DNA from: Marivirga atlantica
GTDB lineage: Bacteria > Bacteroidota > Bacteroidia > Cytophagales > Cyclobacteriaceae
DNA length: 64,000 nucleotides
NCBI RefSeq assembly: GCF_016734805.1
Contig: NZ_JAERQG010000005.1
Span: 1 to 64,000, forward strand
Direction of reading: 5' to 3'
Notes under the pieces: model-generated
Told to the model about the DNA's origin: nothing
The model's input: the letters and a program-made list of their open reading frames with translations, nothing else
Databases searched by the model: none
Program-made: the position numbers and the translations under genes
Shown: positions 9,820-18,782 of the stretch, piece by piece
How positions within the stretch are numbered: position 1 is the first letter of the stretch
Layout: every line of letters starts with the position of its first letter

Positions 9820-11514
9820 TTATACGATTTTAAAATTCCGCATCATGCCCATATCCTCATGCTCAAGGTTGTGGCAGTGGTATACAAACAAGCCCTTAAA
9901 GTCTTTGAACTGCATGATGATTTTGGCTTTCATCCCGGGCATCAGTAAAACGGTATCGTGCCAGCCTTCATCTACAAAACCATCTTTTATAGCATCCCAT
10001 AATTCGGGATCCACATTAGCGACATCTCTTTCTATAATATTGAACTGTACCTGGTGAATATGGATCGGATGAGGCATCTGCATCATATTGCCCATCATTC
10101 CCTGGTTGTTCATCATATCATTTTCACCGCCCATCATGCCGCCATCGCCCATCATTCCGTGACCATCCATCATGCCTCCACCATTATCATCATTACCCAT
10201 CATACCTCCGCCATTGATCAGTTCCCAAACTTCGGTGCTTCCGAGCTTTACGGTCTCTTCATCAGCTACTTCGGTGGTTTCCCAGGTACGTCCGTTGATC
10301 GTCCACTCCATGTGTCCCATAGCGAAGGTAAATTGTCGCGGGGCGTTTAGATTTCTAGCTGTTGAGGGATCAATGTAATCCGGCTTGGCTAATTGCCGTT
10401 GTAAGGTATGATCATTAGACCCTGAACTCTTGGCAAGTACGGTAAACACAGGATATTCATTACCCTGTGGCAGATCGCTTTCAGCACCTTGCATCATACC
10501 TCCATCACCCATCATGCCACCAGACATTATCTCCAGTGGGAAGGACGCGTTTTTCATGGTCAATTCGGTGCCTTCAGGTTTGTCGGTTAGATCCAGCCAA
10601 ACATCCACTCTTTTTGCCGGGCCGAGCATGAGATAGGGTAATTCTTTGGGGGTACTTAGCAAGCTTCCGTCAATGCCAAAAACAGTCACTGGGCTACCGT
10701 CTTCCCAGGCCAGTTTGTAGATCCGTGAGTTTGAGCCGTTCAGTAACCTCAACCTGTATTTGCAGCCCGCTTTCAGGTTTAACCTTTGTTCAGGACTGCC
10801 ATTGATCAATATCCGGTTTCCTAAAAAACCTGTCATGCGGTCCATCTGGCCATTGTTCAAATAAACGAGTTGATTGTTTTCATCAAAAGTGCGATCCTGA
10901 ATTACGACCGGCAGATCATACTCCCCTTGCGGTAAGTTAAGTTGTTGTTCTTCCTCATCGGTAACCAGTAAAAGGCCTGCCAGTCCATTATACACCTGCG
11001 GTCCGGTGCGGCCATGCGGATGGGGATGGAACCAATAGGTACCAGCCCGGTTCATTACTTCATATTCGTAGATGTAGGTTTCTCCGCTATTAATTACGTC
11101 CTGTGGGTGACCATCGTACCGTTCCGGCACATGCATACCATGCCAGTGAACAATACTCTCTTCCGGCAAGTCATTTTGGAAGCGAATACGGACCTTCTGT
11201 CCTTTACTTACTTTGATGACCGGCCCCAGATAAGTCCCTTCTAGGGTTTGAAGCGCCTCCTTGTTGCCCTTAATTAATTTCCCCTCATACGCCCACACCT
11301 TTGTTTTTGAACCGGATAAAATGGATAAGTCACGCTGTACCGCTTTCAGTTCCAAATCAATATCGGGCTGAAAATCCTTGCCGAGTTCAGGCTTTGCTGT
11401 AGTGGAAGATTGACTGTCGCAGGAAGAAAAGAAAGGCCATATCATGGTTACCGCAGCACTTGCTCCAGCCTTTGCCAAAAATTTTCTTCTGTTTATTCTG
11501 AAAGGTTCTTTCAT
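9820..11514 (-). CDS. CueO-like multicopper oxidase with Tat signal
   Basis: A 564-residue periplasmic laccase-type oxidase that would oxidise Cu+ to the less toxic Cu2+. The N-terminus has a twin-arginine signal (NRRKFLAKAG) followed by a hydrophobic stretch and a Cys. The four copper-ligand motifs are present in order: HWHGMHVP, WFHPHPHGRT, HPIHIHQVQF and the type 1 site YHCHNLEHEDMGMM. A Met/Gly-rich insert (repeated GGMM, about residues 455-495) precedes the third motif and resembles the Met-rich copper-recruiting segment of CueO. A second, different oxidase is at 16044-18356. Confidence 0.95.
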   Translation of the reverse strand: MKEPFRINRRKFLAKAGASAAVTMIWPFFSSCDSQSSTTAKPELGKDFQPDIDLELKAVQRDLSILSGSKTKVWAYEGKLIKGNKEALQTLEGTYLGPVIKVSKGQKVRIRFQNDLPEESIVHWHGMHVPERYDGHPQDVINSGETYIYEYEVMNRAGTYWFHPHPHGRTGPQVYNGLAGLLLVTDEEEQQLNLPQGEYDLPVVIQDRTFDENNQLVYLNNGQMDRMTGFLGNRILINGSPEQRLNLKAGCKYRLRLLNGSNSRIYKLAWEDGSPVTVFGIDGSLLSTPKELPYLMLGPAKRVDVWLDLTDKPEGTELTMKNASFPLEIMSGGMMGDGGMMQGAESDLPQGNEYPVFTVLAKSSGSNDHTLQRQLAKPDYIDPSTARNLNAPRQFTFAMGHMEWTINGRTWETTEVADEETVKLGSTEVWELINGGGMMGNDDNGGGMMDGHGMMGDGGMMGGENDMMNNQGMMGNMMQMPHPIHIHQVQFNIIERDVANVDPELWDAIKDGFVDEGWHDTVLLMPGMKAKIIMQFKDFKGLFVYHCHNLEHEDMGMMRNFKIV

Positions 11515-11531
11515 ATCTCTTTAGGTTTAAA

Positions 11532-11654
11532 TTATTTCCGTATCTGCTTTACCAACCAGACAATTAAAAGTACTAATACTACCAGCAACAGCCCCCAAAA
11601 GAGCCACATCCAGACACCACCGTGCATACCAAAATTTGTTCCGTGATCCATCAT
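11532..11654 (-). CDS. 40-residue single-helix membrane protein
   Basis: A 40-codon frame between the ion-channel gene and the multicopper oxidase. The N-terminus is Met/His/Gly-rich (MMDHGTNFGMHGG), followed by one strongly hydrophobic helix with four Trp and a short basic tail (KQIRK). Two ATG codons are adjacent (11654 and 11651). Very small membrane proteins of this shape, with a possible Met/His metal site on the outside, are common next to copper oxidases. The function is unknown. It is 17 bases from the oxidase start, so it is likely in the same transcript. Confidence 0.65.
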   Translation of the reverse strand: MMDHGTNFGMHGGVWMWLFWGLLLVVLVLLIVWLVKQIRK

Positions 11655-11660
11655 AATTTT

Positions 11661-12572
11661 TCATGTTATTTCGTTTTGTGTGAGGTTCCAACCGTCACTT
11701 TTCAATAAGTTGTGAAGTTGCTCTTTGCGCAATTCGCCTGAGTTCACTCCTTCAGTTTCGTTATCTCTTTGAACCCTGGGAATAAAAGCCTCACTCATTG
11801 TGTTCAAATAGCTATCAATAGCCTGAATGAGTGGTTTTAATTTATGTGGCCGATGAGCATGGTTATTTTGAATTAAGACAATCACTTCATTTAACTCCCA
11901 TAAGCCAAAAGAAAAGGAAGCTTTTTTATCCATACTGAAAAAGTAATGCACCACAGGATATGCCAAATGATTCTGATTATGGCGGTTGATCATACTTCTA
12001 AGATCCGCTTCATTTTCATATAAGCAGTTCATTCTATCTTCGTCTTCATCAAGCACTGTCATATCGGTAATAAAAAGGGCGAGTGATCTCTTATGAATAA
12101 CGGCTGACGACACAGAGATAAGATAGGTCATGGCAGTAGTAATGAAGATAAACCCTGAAAATGAAAAAATGGCTATTACTATTTGCCAGCGAGAAGATCC
12201 CGGTACAAAATCACCATTTCCCATAGTAGAAAGTATATAACCGCTGTAGTAAAATTTATCTGACATATCAGCGGCAGTTCCAGTAGAAGCTGTAACAACA
12301 GAGAGCTCATCGGACAGTATCAATAGATAAAACCCTAACCATAAGCCCCCAATCCACCAAATAATAAGTGATAGTATAATGGACACTCCGGAATATTTAA
12401 GAACTCTTCTTGTTTTTAACGCATAATTCATTTTTAAAAATACCGTTGAAATCAAGGCAGATAATCTGGAGGAAATCGAACCTGCTCCATTGATGGATAT
12501 GACCGTAAAGAAAAAGTCATATCCTATCGTAAATAGCAATAAAACAGAAACTAGAAATAACGGCCAGTGCAT
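11661..12572 (-). CDS. Two-pore-type potassium channel protein (ion channel domain)
   Basis: A 303-residue membrane protein with an N-terminal helix, two further helices and a pore region carrying TMGNGD. This fits the TxGxGD selectivity filter of the PF07885 ion-channel family and is followed by the last helix (FSGFIFITTAMTYLISV). The C-terminal 130 residues are soluble, with an acidic segment (LDEDEDRMNCLYENEADL), and probably regulatory. Its presence inside a copper island is unusual. It may help restore membrane potential under metal stress, which is inference. Confidence 0.82.
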   Translation of the reverse strand: MHWPLFLVSVLLLFTIGYDFFFTVISINGAGSISSRLSALISTVFLKMNYALKTRRVLKYSGVSIILSLIIWWIGGLWLGFYLLILSDELSVVTASTGTAADMSDKFYYSGYILSTMGNGDFVPGSSRWQIVIAIFSFSGFIFITTAMTYLISVSSAVIHKRSLALFITDMTVLDEDEDRMNCLYENEADLRSMINRHNQNHLAYPVVHYFFSMDKKASFSFGLWELNEVIVLIQNNHAHRPHKLKPLIQAIDSYLNTMSEAFIPRVQRDNETEGVNSGELRKEQLHNLLKSDGWNLTQNEIT

Positions 12573-12612
12573 TTATCTATTAATTTAAGACTTAGAAGGA
12601 TAGCTCAGTTAC

Positions 12613-12825
12613 TTATCGGTTTATCTTTTTGTATTGTGTAATTCCAATATAAAATTTATACACAGCCGCTATACCTGCTGGTACAGCCACGATATGGTAA
12701 AATATACCTTCAAAACCCTTGGCGTAAGATATGCCTTCGATCAACGCCACCACAAAAAGCCACATAATACCATATCCGATCTCCCCCTGGACTTTATTTT
12801 TTTTCGCATTTAATTCGTAATTCAT
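12613..12825 (-). CDS. Small two-helix membrane protein (paralogue of 9043-9261)
   Basis: A 70-residue protein (MNYELNAKKNKVQGEIGYGIMW...) with two membrane helices, the second following FYHIVAVPAGIAAVYKF. It is clearly related to the protein at 9043-9261; identical landmarks are KKNKVxG, GYxxMW, LIE and YHIVA. It lies 40 bases upstream of the channel gene start and 39 bases downstream of an amino-acid permease gene. The function is unknown. Confidence 0.72.
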   Translation of the reverse strand: MNYELNAKKNKVQGEIGYGIMWLFVVALIEGISYAKGFEGIFYHIVAVPAGIAAVYKFYIGITQYKKINR

Positions 12826-12864
12826 TTCTATTGTCTTAATGGTGTTAAAATTCTTTAAGGATCA

Positions 12865-14175
12865 CTATTCATCTTCCCCTGATTCACGTCTTGTTTTCAA
12901 AAACCAATGTTCAGCAATGAAGATGAGCGCCATCAATACCACCGATACAATCACCACTAACACATCACTTGTTCCTTTCACCCAGAGAAACGCTCCCAAC
13001 ACTATTACATCAAGAATGATAGCGGTGATTACGATACCGGCTTTGGCTTTTACTTCCTTGCGCAGATGTCTGAGCACACCCCAATGTATACCAATATCCA
13101 TCACCAGGTAAAATATAGCTCCCAGGGAAGCTATTCTGCTGAGGTCGAAGAATACCGTTAAGATGATGGCAATAACTACTGTATAAACCAGCATGTGCTT
13201 TTGAATGCCCCCAGGCATACCAAAATGGCTGTGCGGTATCAGTTTCATGTCTGTAAGCATGGCAGTCATCCGGGAAACGGCAAAGATGCTGGCGATAATC
13301 CCAGATACTGTTGCTATTATGGCAATACCTACCGTAAACCATAACCCATATTTACCGAAAGCAGGGCGTGAAGCTTCGGCCAGGGCATAATCTTTTGCCT
13401 CTATGATTTTAGGTATTGACAAGTTCACTGACACTGCTAATGATACCAGCAGGTAAATTACCAGGCAAATAGCTAACGAGATAATAATTGCCCGACCTAC
13501 ATTTTTATGCGGATTGGTGATCTCGCCTCCGCTGTTAGTTATTGTCGTGAACCCCTTGAAGGCCAGAATGGATAGTGCAAAAGCACCTAAATAGCTGGCG
13601 ATGGAATAGTTTTCAGCTTGTGGCTGAGGTAGAGCTTGTTCAAGTGAGAAGCCTGTGGCCCACAGTCCTCCAATTGCAAAAATGGTGATGCCTCCAATCT
13701 TAATAATCGCCAAGATCAGCGAAGACTTGCCTATAAAATTATTCCCGGAGATGTTGACAAGAAAGGCTATGATAAGCAAAACTACCCCAAGCAAAGGAAC
13801 AAGGTAGCTGTTATCAGCCACGTCAAACAACTGTAAGGTATAGGTGCCGAATGTCCTGGCTACCAGGCTTTCGTTGATGATCATGGAAAAAGCCATGAGC
13901 AGTGAGGCAGCAGCAGTCATGGTTCCCTTGCCGTAAGCTTTCTTCAGGATCATGGCTATGCCTCCAGCTGAAGGATATTTATTCGAGACTTTAATATAGG
14001 AATAGGCGCTGAAACCCGATATGACGGCTCCTACTAAAAATGCTACCGGGAACAAGGCTCCTGATAGTTCTGCTACCTGGCCTAGCAGGGCAAATATTCC
14101 GGCACCTATCATAACGCCTGTACCTAATGCTACCGCACCAGTTAGGCTAAGGCTGTTTTCTTTATATTGTGTCAT
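12865..14175 (-). CDS. APC-superfamily amino acid permease
   Basis: A 436-residue transporter with about 12 helices. The N-terminal helix carries the APC motif GTGVMIGAGIFALLG, followed by GFSAYSYIKVSNKYPSAGG; helix 6 contains ILAFKGFTTITNSGGEITNP, a typical substrate-site region. The substrate cannot be read from the sequence. Homologues often sit in stress or metal islands of Bacteroidota (recollection, not tested). It starts 28 bases after the rhodanese-like gene. Confidence 0.88.
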   Translation of the reverse strand: MTQYKENSLSLTGAVALGTGVMIGAGIFALLGQVAELSGALFPVAFLVGAVISGFSAYSYIKVSNKYPSAGGIAMILKKAYGKGTMTAAASLLMAFSMIINESLVARTFGTYTLQLFDVADNSYLVPLLGVVLLIIAFLVNISGNNFIGKSSLILAIIKIGGITIFAIGGLWATGFSLEQALPQPQAENYSIASYLGAFALSILAFKGFTTITNSGGEITNPHKNVGRAIIISLAICLVIYLLVSLAVSVNLSIPKIIEAKDYALAEASRPAFGKYGLWFTVGIAIIATVSGIIASIFAVSRMTAMLTDMKLIPHSHFGMPGGIQKHMLVYTVVIAIILTVFFDLSRIASLGAIFYLVMDIGIHWGVLRHLRKEVKAKAGIVITAIILDVIVLGAFLWVKGTSDVLVVIVSVVLMALIFIAEHWFLKTRRESGEDE

Positions 14176-14203
14176 TGTAAAATTTAAACTCTTTTAATGA
14201 AGA

Positions 14204-14670
14204 TTATTTTTCTTGAAGGTTTCCTTGTACAGGCAACCCCAAGGTTATCCAGTCATGCATACCTCCTCGGTAGTATAATAATCTGTCAGCCGGATAGCCC
14301 GCGTCTAAAAGATTTTTAATAGCTGTTTGCGATTGTGGACATTGCGGGCCGTTACAAAAAAATATGCTGGGATGATCTTTATCTAATTCATCTATTCTTT
14401 CCGCCACCTCATCATAAGGAATATTCTTTGAACCGGGGATGCTAATACTATCGGTAGTGTCCGGTTTTCTTGCATCAATAATTGGCAATTTCATTTTTTG
14501 ATGGTAGTGTACTTTTAGTTCGCCTACGGTAATTACGCCATCTGAGACCTGCATAGGCTGGATGCTCCCCACGTGGTATCGACCTCCACTGTACCGGATT
14601 CAGATTTTACTTTGTAAGGGATCATGTGATTATTTTCCTGTTTAGCGATTCTTATTTCTGATATATCCAT
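14204..14670 (-). pseudogene. Rhodanese-like protein, interrupted by a single-base frameshift
   Basis: Two frames join into one protein. The ATG at 14670 gives MDISEIRIAKQENNHMIPY...VDTTWG, and the other frame continues SIQPMQVSDGVITVGELKV and on to a rhodanese domain with FFCNGPQCPQS, whose Cys is the expected catalytic residue. The break is in the run of four C at 14567-14570 (GGGG on the coding strand): one more G restores TTWGSIQPMQ. Without it, the only intact frame (14204-14572) must begin at GTG and lacks about 33 N-terminal residues. Sulfurtransferase activity of the C-terminal part could survive. It could be a real mutation or a sequencing error. Confidence 0.8.
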
Positions 14671-14688
14671 ATTCAATTATTCATTTGT

Positions 14689-14895
14689 TTATTTTCCAAT
14701 TTCAGCTTTTCTTTCCTCAAACTCTTCTTTATCTATGTCCCCTTTGGCATAGCGGTTTTTAAGGATTTCCATCGCTGAATTATTAGTATTACTGTCCCCA
14801 GTCCCGTTAGTTCTTTTGTTAAAGGTGTTGCCTCTTCCCAATGCGACAATTAAAACCACAATTAGTATCGCCCCGATAATCCATCCATACATCAT
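14689..14895 (-). CDS. SHOCT-domain small membrane protein
   Basis: A 68-residue protein with one N-terminal membrane helix (MYGWIIGAILIVVLIVALG), a polar Asn/Thr linker and a C-terminal SHOCT domain (EILKNRYAKGDIDKEEFEERKAEI). SHOCT domains are short oligomerisation modules at the C-termini of many small membrane proteins and are frequent in copper islands of Bacteroidota. It lies between the rhodanese-like gene and a DUF302 gene and is read in the same direction. Confidence 0.85.
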   Translation of the reverse strand: MMYGWIIGAILIVVLIVALGRGNTFNKRTNGTGDSNTNNSAMEILKNRYAKGDIDKEEFEERKAEIGK

Positions 14896-14929
14896 AATTT
14901 GAGTGGTTTTAAGTCTAGATAATTATTTC

Positions 14930-15319
14930 TCAAAATCTTTCAACTACTGATTTAAGCTTTGATCGGATTTCTTCTGCTATTTTGACTAAGTCTTTATTCC
15001 CTACGGCCTGCATGGAAGCCATCGGATCCACTGCCGCTATTTCTATTATGCCATCATCCAATTGCTGAACAATAACATTGCAGGGTAGCATGGCACCAAT
15101 TTTATCTTCGGCTAATAGCGCCTTGTGTGCAAAAGGAGGATTGCATGCACCTAAAATCTTGTAAGGACGAAAATCTTCGTCCAGTTTTTTCTTCAGCGTT
15201 TCCTTTACATCAATTTCAGTAAGGATACCAAACCCTTCTTCTTTAAGTGCTTCCGTAACTTTTTCGATAGCTGCCTCGAAGCTTATGTTCTTCAATGCTT
15301 TTTCGTGATAGTATTTCAT
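14930..15319 (-). CDS. DUF302 domain protein
   Basis: A 129-residue soluble protein with no signal peptide. It matches the DUF302 fold: a first strand, helix AIEKVTEALKEEGFGILTEIDVKETL, then ILGACNPPFAHKALLAEDKIGAMLPCNVIVQ, which contains the conserved cysteines GACNP and LPCN that could bind metal or act in redox, and a final VDPMASM. DUF302 proteins often accompany heavy-metal and sulfur genes; the biochemical role is not established. Confidence 0.9.
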   Translation of the reverse strand: MKYYHEKALKNISFEAAIEKVTEALKEEGFGILTEIDVKETLKKKLDEDFRPYKILGACNPPFAHKALLAEDKIGAMLPCNVIVQQLDDGIIEIAAVDPMASMQAVGNKDLVKIAEEIRSKLKSVVERF

Positions 15320-15435
15320 AGTCTTTCTTTTTTTGTTGACTTATATCTTAATAAGATATAAGATAAAATGCTGTAACAATTGTTACATACCTATTTAGGT
15401 ACTCCCTTAGAAAAACGATTAAGTAAGTCAGCCTG

Positions 15436-15999
15436 CTATTCAGTCAGGTTTCGTGTTTCTTCTTCAAGTGAACCCTCGAACTTAGGTAAAGGCCGATTTT
15501 CTTTTTCCTCTTCTGTCTCCACTACACCATTTTCTTTGATGTCGTTGATCAGCCATTGCATTTCCATAATTTCCCTGCGTTGAGCTTTAATAATTTCGTC
15601 AGCGAGTTTCCTCACCCTTACATCTTTTATTTGAGCACGCTCACTTGTCAGAATAGCAATTGAATGATGTGGAATCATGCCTTCCATGTAGTCAACACCC
15701 GTGACGGTTACCTGACTTCTCACCAATCCTATACCACCGGTAATCAATACGATACCCAAGCCGATGATTGCTATGTTTGCCCCTCGCTTTTTATACATAT
15801 TCAGCATATACAGAAGCATTATGATGATCATGGAACCGGCCATGATCAGTGTCATAAAAAACCTGGTTTCGCTAAACCAGAAATGATCAATGATTTGATA
15901 AGAATGGGTGTACATTAGAAAGAACATGGCCACCATTGATGTGGCTATCATTGCGAAAAATTTAAGGTAATTGCTATCGTTTTTTTGTTTGTTTTCCAT
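15436..15999 (-). CDS. DUF305 family membrane protein
   Basis: A 187-residue protein with three membrane helices in the first 110 residues and a C-terminal DUF305 segment: VDYMEGMIPHHSIAILTSERAQIKD, where the paired His and Met are candidate copper ligands, then RKLADEIIKAQRREIMEMQWL. DUF305 proteins occur almost always with copper oxidases and ATPases. It lies 44 bases downstream of the large oxidase gene and belongs to its operon. A truncated copy of its first 35 residues is at 19349-19558. Confidence 0.88.
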   Translation of the reverse strand: MENKQKNDSNYLKFFAMIATSMVAMFFLMYTHSYQIIDHFWFSETRFFMTLIMAGSMIIIMLLYMLNMYKKRGANIAIIGLGIVLITGGIGLVRSQVTVTGVDYMEGMIPHHSIAILTSERAQIKDVRVRKLADEIIKAQRREIMEMQWLINDIKENGVVETEEEKENRPLPKFEGSLEEETRNLTE

Positions 16000-16043
16000 C
16001 TTTTTGGTTTTATAGTTTAATTGTTATAACCTTAATTTTTTAA

Positions 16044-18356
16044 TCAAAATCTTATCGAGAGTCCTCCACCAGCACCGAAGCGATTGTCAAAACTACCCAT
16101 TAGAGAAAAGTTTTTAGATAGGAGAAACTCCGCACCTGCGTTCCACACAATTTCCTGAGTATAGCCCACATTGCTCTCAAGATCATTTACCCAACCGGCA
16201 TCTAGCTGATATTCATAATAGCCAAAAACAATAAATCTTGGGAAAAGCATTACAGATCGACCTATACCTACTCTTGGTCTCAATTCGTTATCAATTCGCA
16301 AGTCCACATTAAACATATAAGGGGTGAACAATCGAATACCGGCCACTGCCGTGGTTTTTATATCATTCAGACTATTTCGTGTGGTATTTTCAACATTTAC
16401 ACCCCCAAAGACACGCACATAATCGTAAAGATAATATTCATAAGAAAATTCAGTTTCTACATTTTCATTCCAGCCATATTCCAGCGAAAAATTGAACTGG
16501 TTTCGGATGTTGGATGAAACCACATTTAGTGCGCCAGTGTGGGAGGCAATATCAGCCATTCCCCAGGTATAAAACTGATTGGTTTCATGCACAAGTTTGG
16601 ACACGGGATATGGCTCCATTCGTGGATCTCTTGGCGTATCATAGCTTACTACACGTGCCATACCACCCATCATATGATAAAGGATATGACAGTGGAAGAA
16701 CCAGTCACCGTATTCATTTCCATAAAACTCAATCGTTACCTTTTGCATCGGTGGCACATTCACGGTATGCTTTAATGGTGAATAATCTCCATTCTCATTG
16801 ATTACCCTGAAAAAATGACCATGTAAGTGCATTGGGTGGTGCATCATGGTAAGGTTATTGAAAGTAATCCTTGTTACTTCTCCTTCATTGATCTTAATCT
16901 TATCGGTTTCAGAAAGTGGTATGCCATTCATACTCCAGATATAGCGGCTCATATTACCTGTCAGATTTAAGAGAATTTCTTTTACGGGAACATCCTCCGA
17001 GTAGGTTGTATTTTCTGTAGACTTGAGGTAATCATAGTTATATTCAGAAAACATATTCATTCCGCCCATTTCTGCAGATTCCATATTGGTTGATGGTGGT
17101 GAGGTTTGCATCATTTTATCATCACCCATTCCGCTCATTTTAGTTTCTTCAGGATCGTCCTTTTTCATATCCATCCCCTGATGCATTGATATGTCACTTT
17201 TCGTGTTGTCCATGTTCATGCCGCTCATTCCATCCTTCATCTGCATTCCCCAGTTTCGCATCATTTTTTCAGGGTCAACTTTTTTTGGACGGAATTTCAG
17301 GGCTGGGGCTCCCATACGCATATCCATTTTGGACATTTGCTTCATCATTGCAATTTTATCTGGCCGGGGCACCGCAGGTGCTGGTAGCATTTCACCTTGC
17401 CCCAGAAATGCGGATGCGGTACCGGATCCATCTTGCGCAGTGATTTTAAATTCCATTTTGCCTTCTTCTGGAATAGTCACAATGAAATCATACGTTTCGG
17501 CTATGGCGATGAAGGTCTTGTTGTGGGCAACAGGCTCCACATTAAGACCATCGGCAGAAACAATAGTGGGATTTCCACCACCAAAGGTCATCCAAAACTG
17601 CGTTGAAGCTGCGCCATTGATAATCCGTAACCTTACTTTTTCACCTGGTTTGAAGTCAGGGTATTCTTGCTTTTGCTCGCCATTCACCAAAAAAGCCGGG
17701 TAATAAATATCTGCTATGTCGGCACTTTCCATTCTCTGCCTCCAAAAATTAAGCTGTGCACCCAGTGCTCCACGAGCGATTACCTGGTTCAGTGGCGTGG
17801 CCGTTCCTTTTCGCCAGTTATACCACTCCGTTCCTCTTTTTAGAAAACGAAGAACGCTCATTGGATTTTCATTTGTCCAGTCTGAAAGCACCATCACCAA
17901 CTCTTTATCATATTCAAGGGGCTCTTCCTTTGGTTGAATGACAATAGAGCCGTAAACCCCACTTTGTTCCTGAAGCATGGTATGCGAATGGTACCAGTAT
18001 GTACCGGATTGCTTTAAAGGGAATTCATATTTTTGGGTATGGCCCGGCTCGATGGGTGGAGTGGTCAAGTAGGGTACCCCATCATAAAAATTAGGTAAAA
18101 GCAGTCCATGCCAATGAACTGAGGTTTCCACGTCCATTTCGTTTTTTACGTAGATGACCGCATACTCTCCTTCAGTGAACCGGAGGGTGGGCCCTGGGAT
18201 GCTGCCATTAACAGTCATTCCTTTAACATCTTTGCCGGCTTTATTAACCATCTCTTGTCTTAGAGTGAGATTGTAGACGGTGGTGTCCTTTTGAGCCAGC
18301 ACAGTGAGGTTTCCAAGTAATAGTATAAGTGCGATAATAGGTATACTGATTTGCAT
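16044..18356 (-). CDS. Multicopper oxidase fused to a CopB-like outer-membrane barrel
   Basis: A 770-residue protein with a Sec signal (MQISIPIIALILLLGNLTVLAQ). The oxidase domain (about 25-600) has HWHGLLLP, WYHSHTMLQEQSGVYG, HHPMHLHGHFF and FFHCHILYHMMGGMA. A Met/Asp-rich segment near 380-440 (repeated MSGM, MDMKKDD, MGGMN) resembles the CopA copper-binding region. The last 170 residues are beta-strand-rich with alternating aromatic residues and end ...GAGGGLSIRF, matching the CopB copper-resistance barrel. In Pseudomonas these two functions are separate proteins (PcoA/CopA and PcoB/CopB). The fused chain probably oxidises Cu+ at or near the outer membrane. Confidence 0.93.
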   Translation of the reverse strand: MQISIPIIALILLLGNLTVLAQKDTTVYNLTLRQEMVNKAGKDVKGMTVNGSIPGPTLRFTEGEYAVIYVKNEMDVETSVHWHGLLLPNFYDGVPYLTTPPIEPGHTQKYEFPLKQSGTYWYHSHTMLQEQSGVYGSIVIQPKEEPLEYDKELVMVLSDWTNENPMSVLRFLKRGTEWYNWRKGTATPLNQVIARGALGAQLNFWRQRMESADIADIYYPAFLVNGEQKQEYPDFKPGEKVRLRIINGAASTQFWMTFGGGNPTIVSADGLNVEPVAHNKTFIAIAETYDFIVTIPEEGKMEFKITAQDGSGTASAFLGQGEMLPAPAVPRPDKIAMMKQMSKMDMRMGAPALKFRPKKVDPEKMMRNWGMQMKDGMSGMNMDNTKSDISMHQGMDMKKDDPEETKMSGMGDDKMMQTSPPSTNMESAEMGGMNMFSEYNYDYLKSTENTTYSEDVPVKEILLNLTGNMSRYIWSMNGIPLSETDKIKINEGEVTRITFNNLTMMHHPMHLHGHFFRVINENGDYSPLKHTVNVPPMQKVTIEFYGNEYGDWFFHCHILYHMMGGMARVVSYDTPRDPRMEPYPVSKLVHETNQFYTWGMADIASHTGALNVVSSNIRNQFNFSLEYGWNENVETEFSYEYYLYDYVRVFGGVNVENTTRNSLNDIKTTAVAGIRLFTPYMFNVDLRIDNELRPRVGIGRSVMLFPRFIVFGYYEYQLDAGWVNDLESNVGYTQEIVWNAGAEFLLSKNFSLMGSFDNRFGAGGGLSIRF

Positions 18357-18782
18357 AATTATTCTTATTTTTTAATCGTATTGATTACTGCTTTAGATCT
18401 ACCATAGATTAACAGTTAATTTACCAAGCTCAAATGTCTTTTGGTTATAATTCTTCACTTTAGATTTATGATATTTTGACTTTCAGAAATTATTTAGGGA
18501 TTTTAAGGTATTTAACTCGATTCAGCAAGGGAAACACTAAATATCTTACCTATAATAAGGTAATCGACTTAATCAATTGACGGACTATTTGTAAGGATTT
18601 TTAAACTGAGAAAGTTTGAAAAGTGGATCAGTTTCACGCAACAAAATGACACTCTAGCTAAAAATGATGATCTTTTTCATTTCCTTACAAAAATAATTTT
18701 CATTGCGTTGTACAATAAAATAGGCTCCATATATAGTCTAATGAAGATGTATAAAATGATTTCTTTTTTATATAAAATCCTG
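18357..18782 (-). other. AT-rich intergenic region upstream of the oxidase-barrel gene
   Basis: A 426-base stretch with no convincing gene. A short frame at 18677-18886 overlaps the end of the AraC-type gene in another frame and has no recognisable features. The region must hold the promoter of the oxidase operon, but I found no clear TAnnTTTG element. It could contain the binding site of the neighbouring HMA-AraC regulator. Confidence 0.5.

Noticed and set aside
10054-10350. A His-rich reading frame on the plus strand opposite the Met-rich part of the Tat-oxidase.
   Set aside because: It is the antisense of the repeated Met/Gly/Asp codons of the oxidase (ATG runs give CAT/His). The oxidase frame is complete and carries all four copper motifs, so this frame is a shadow.
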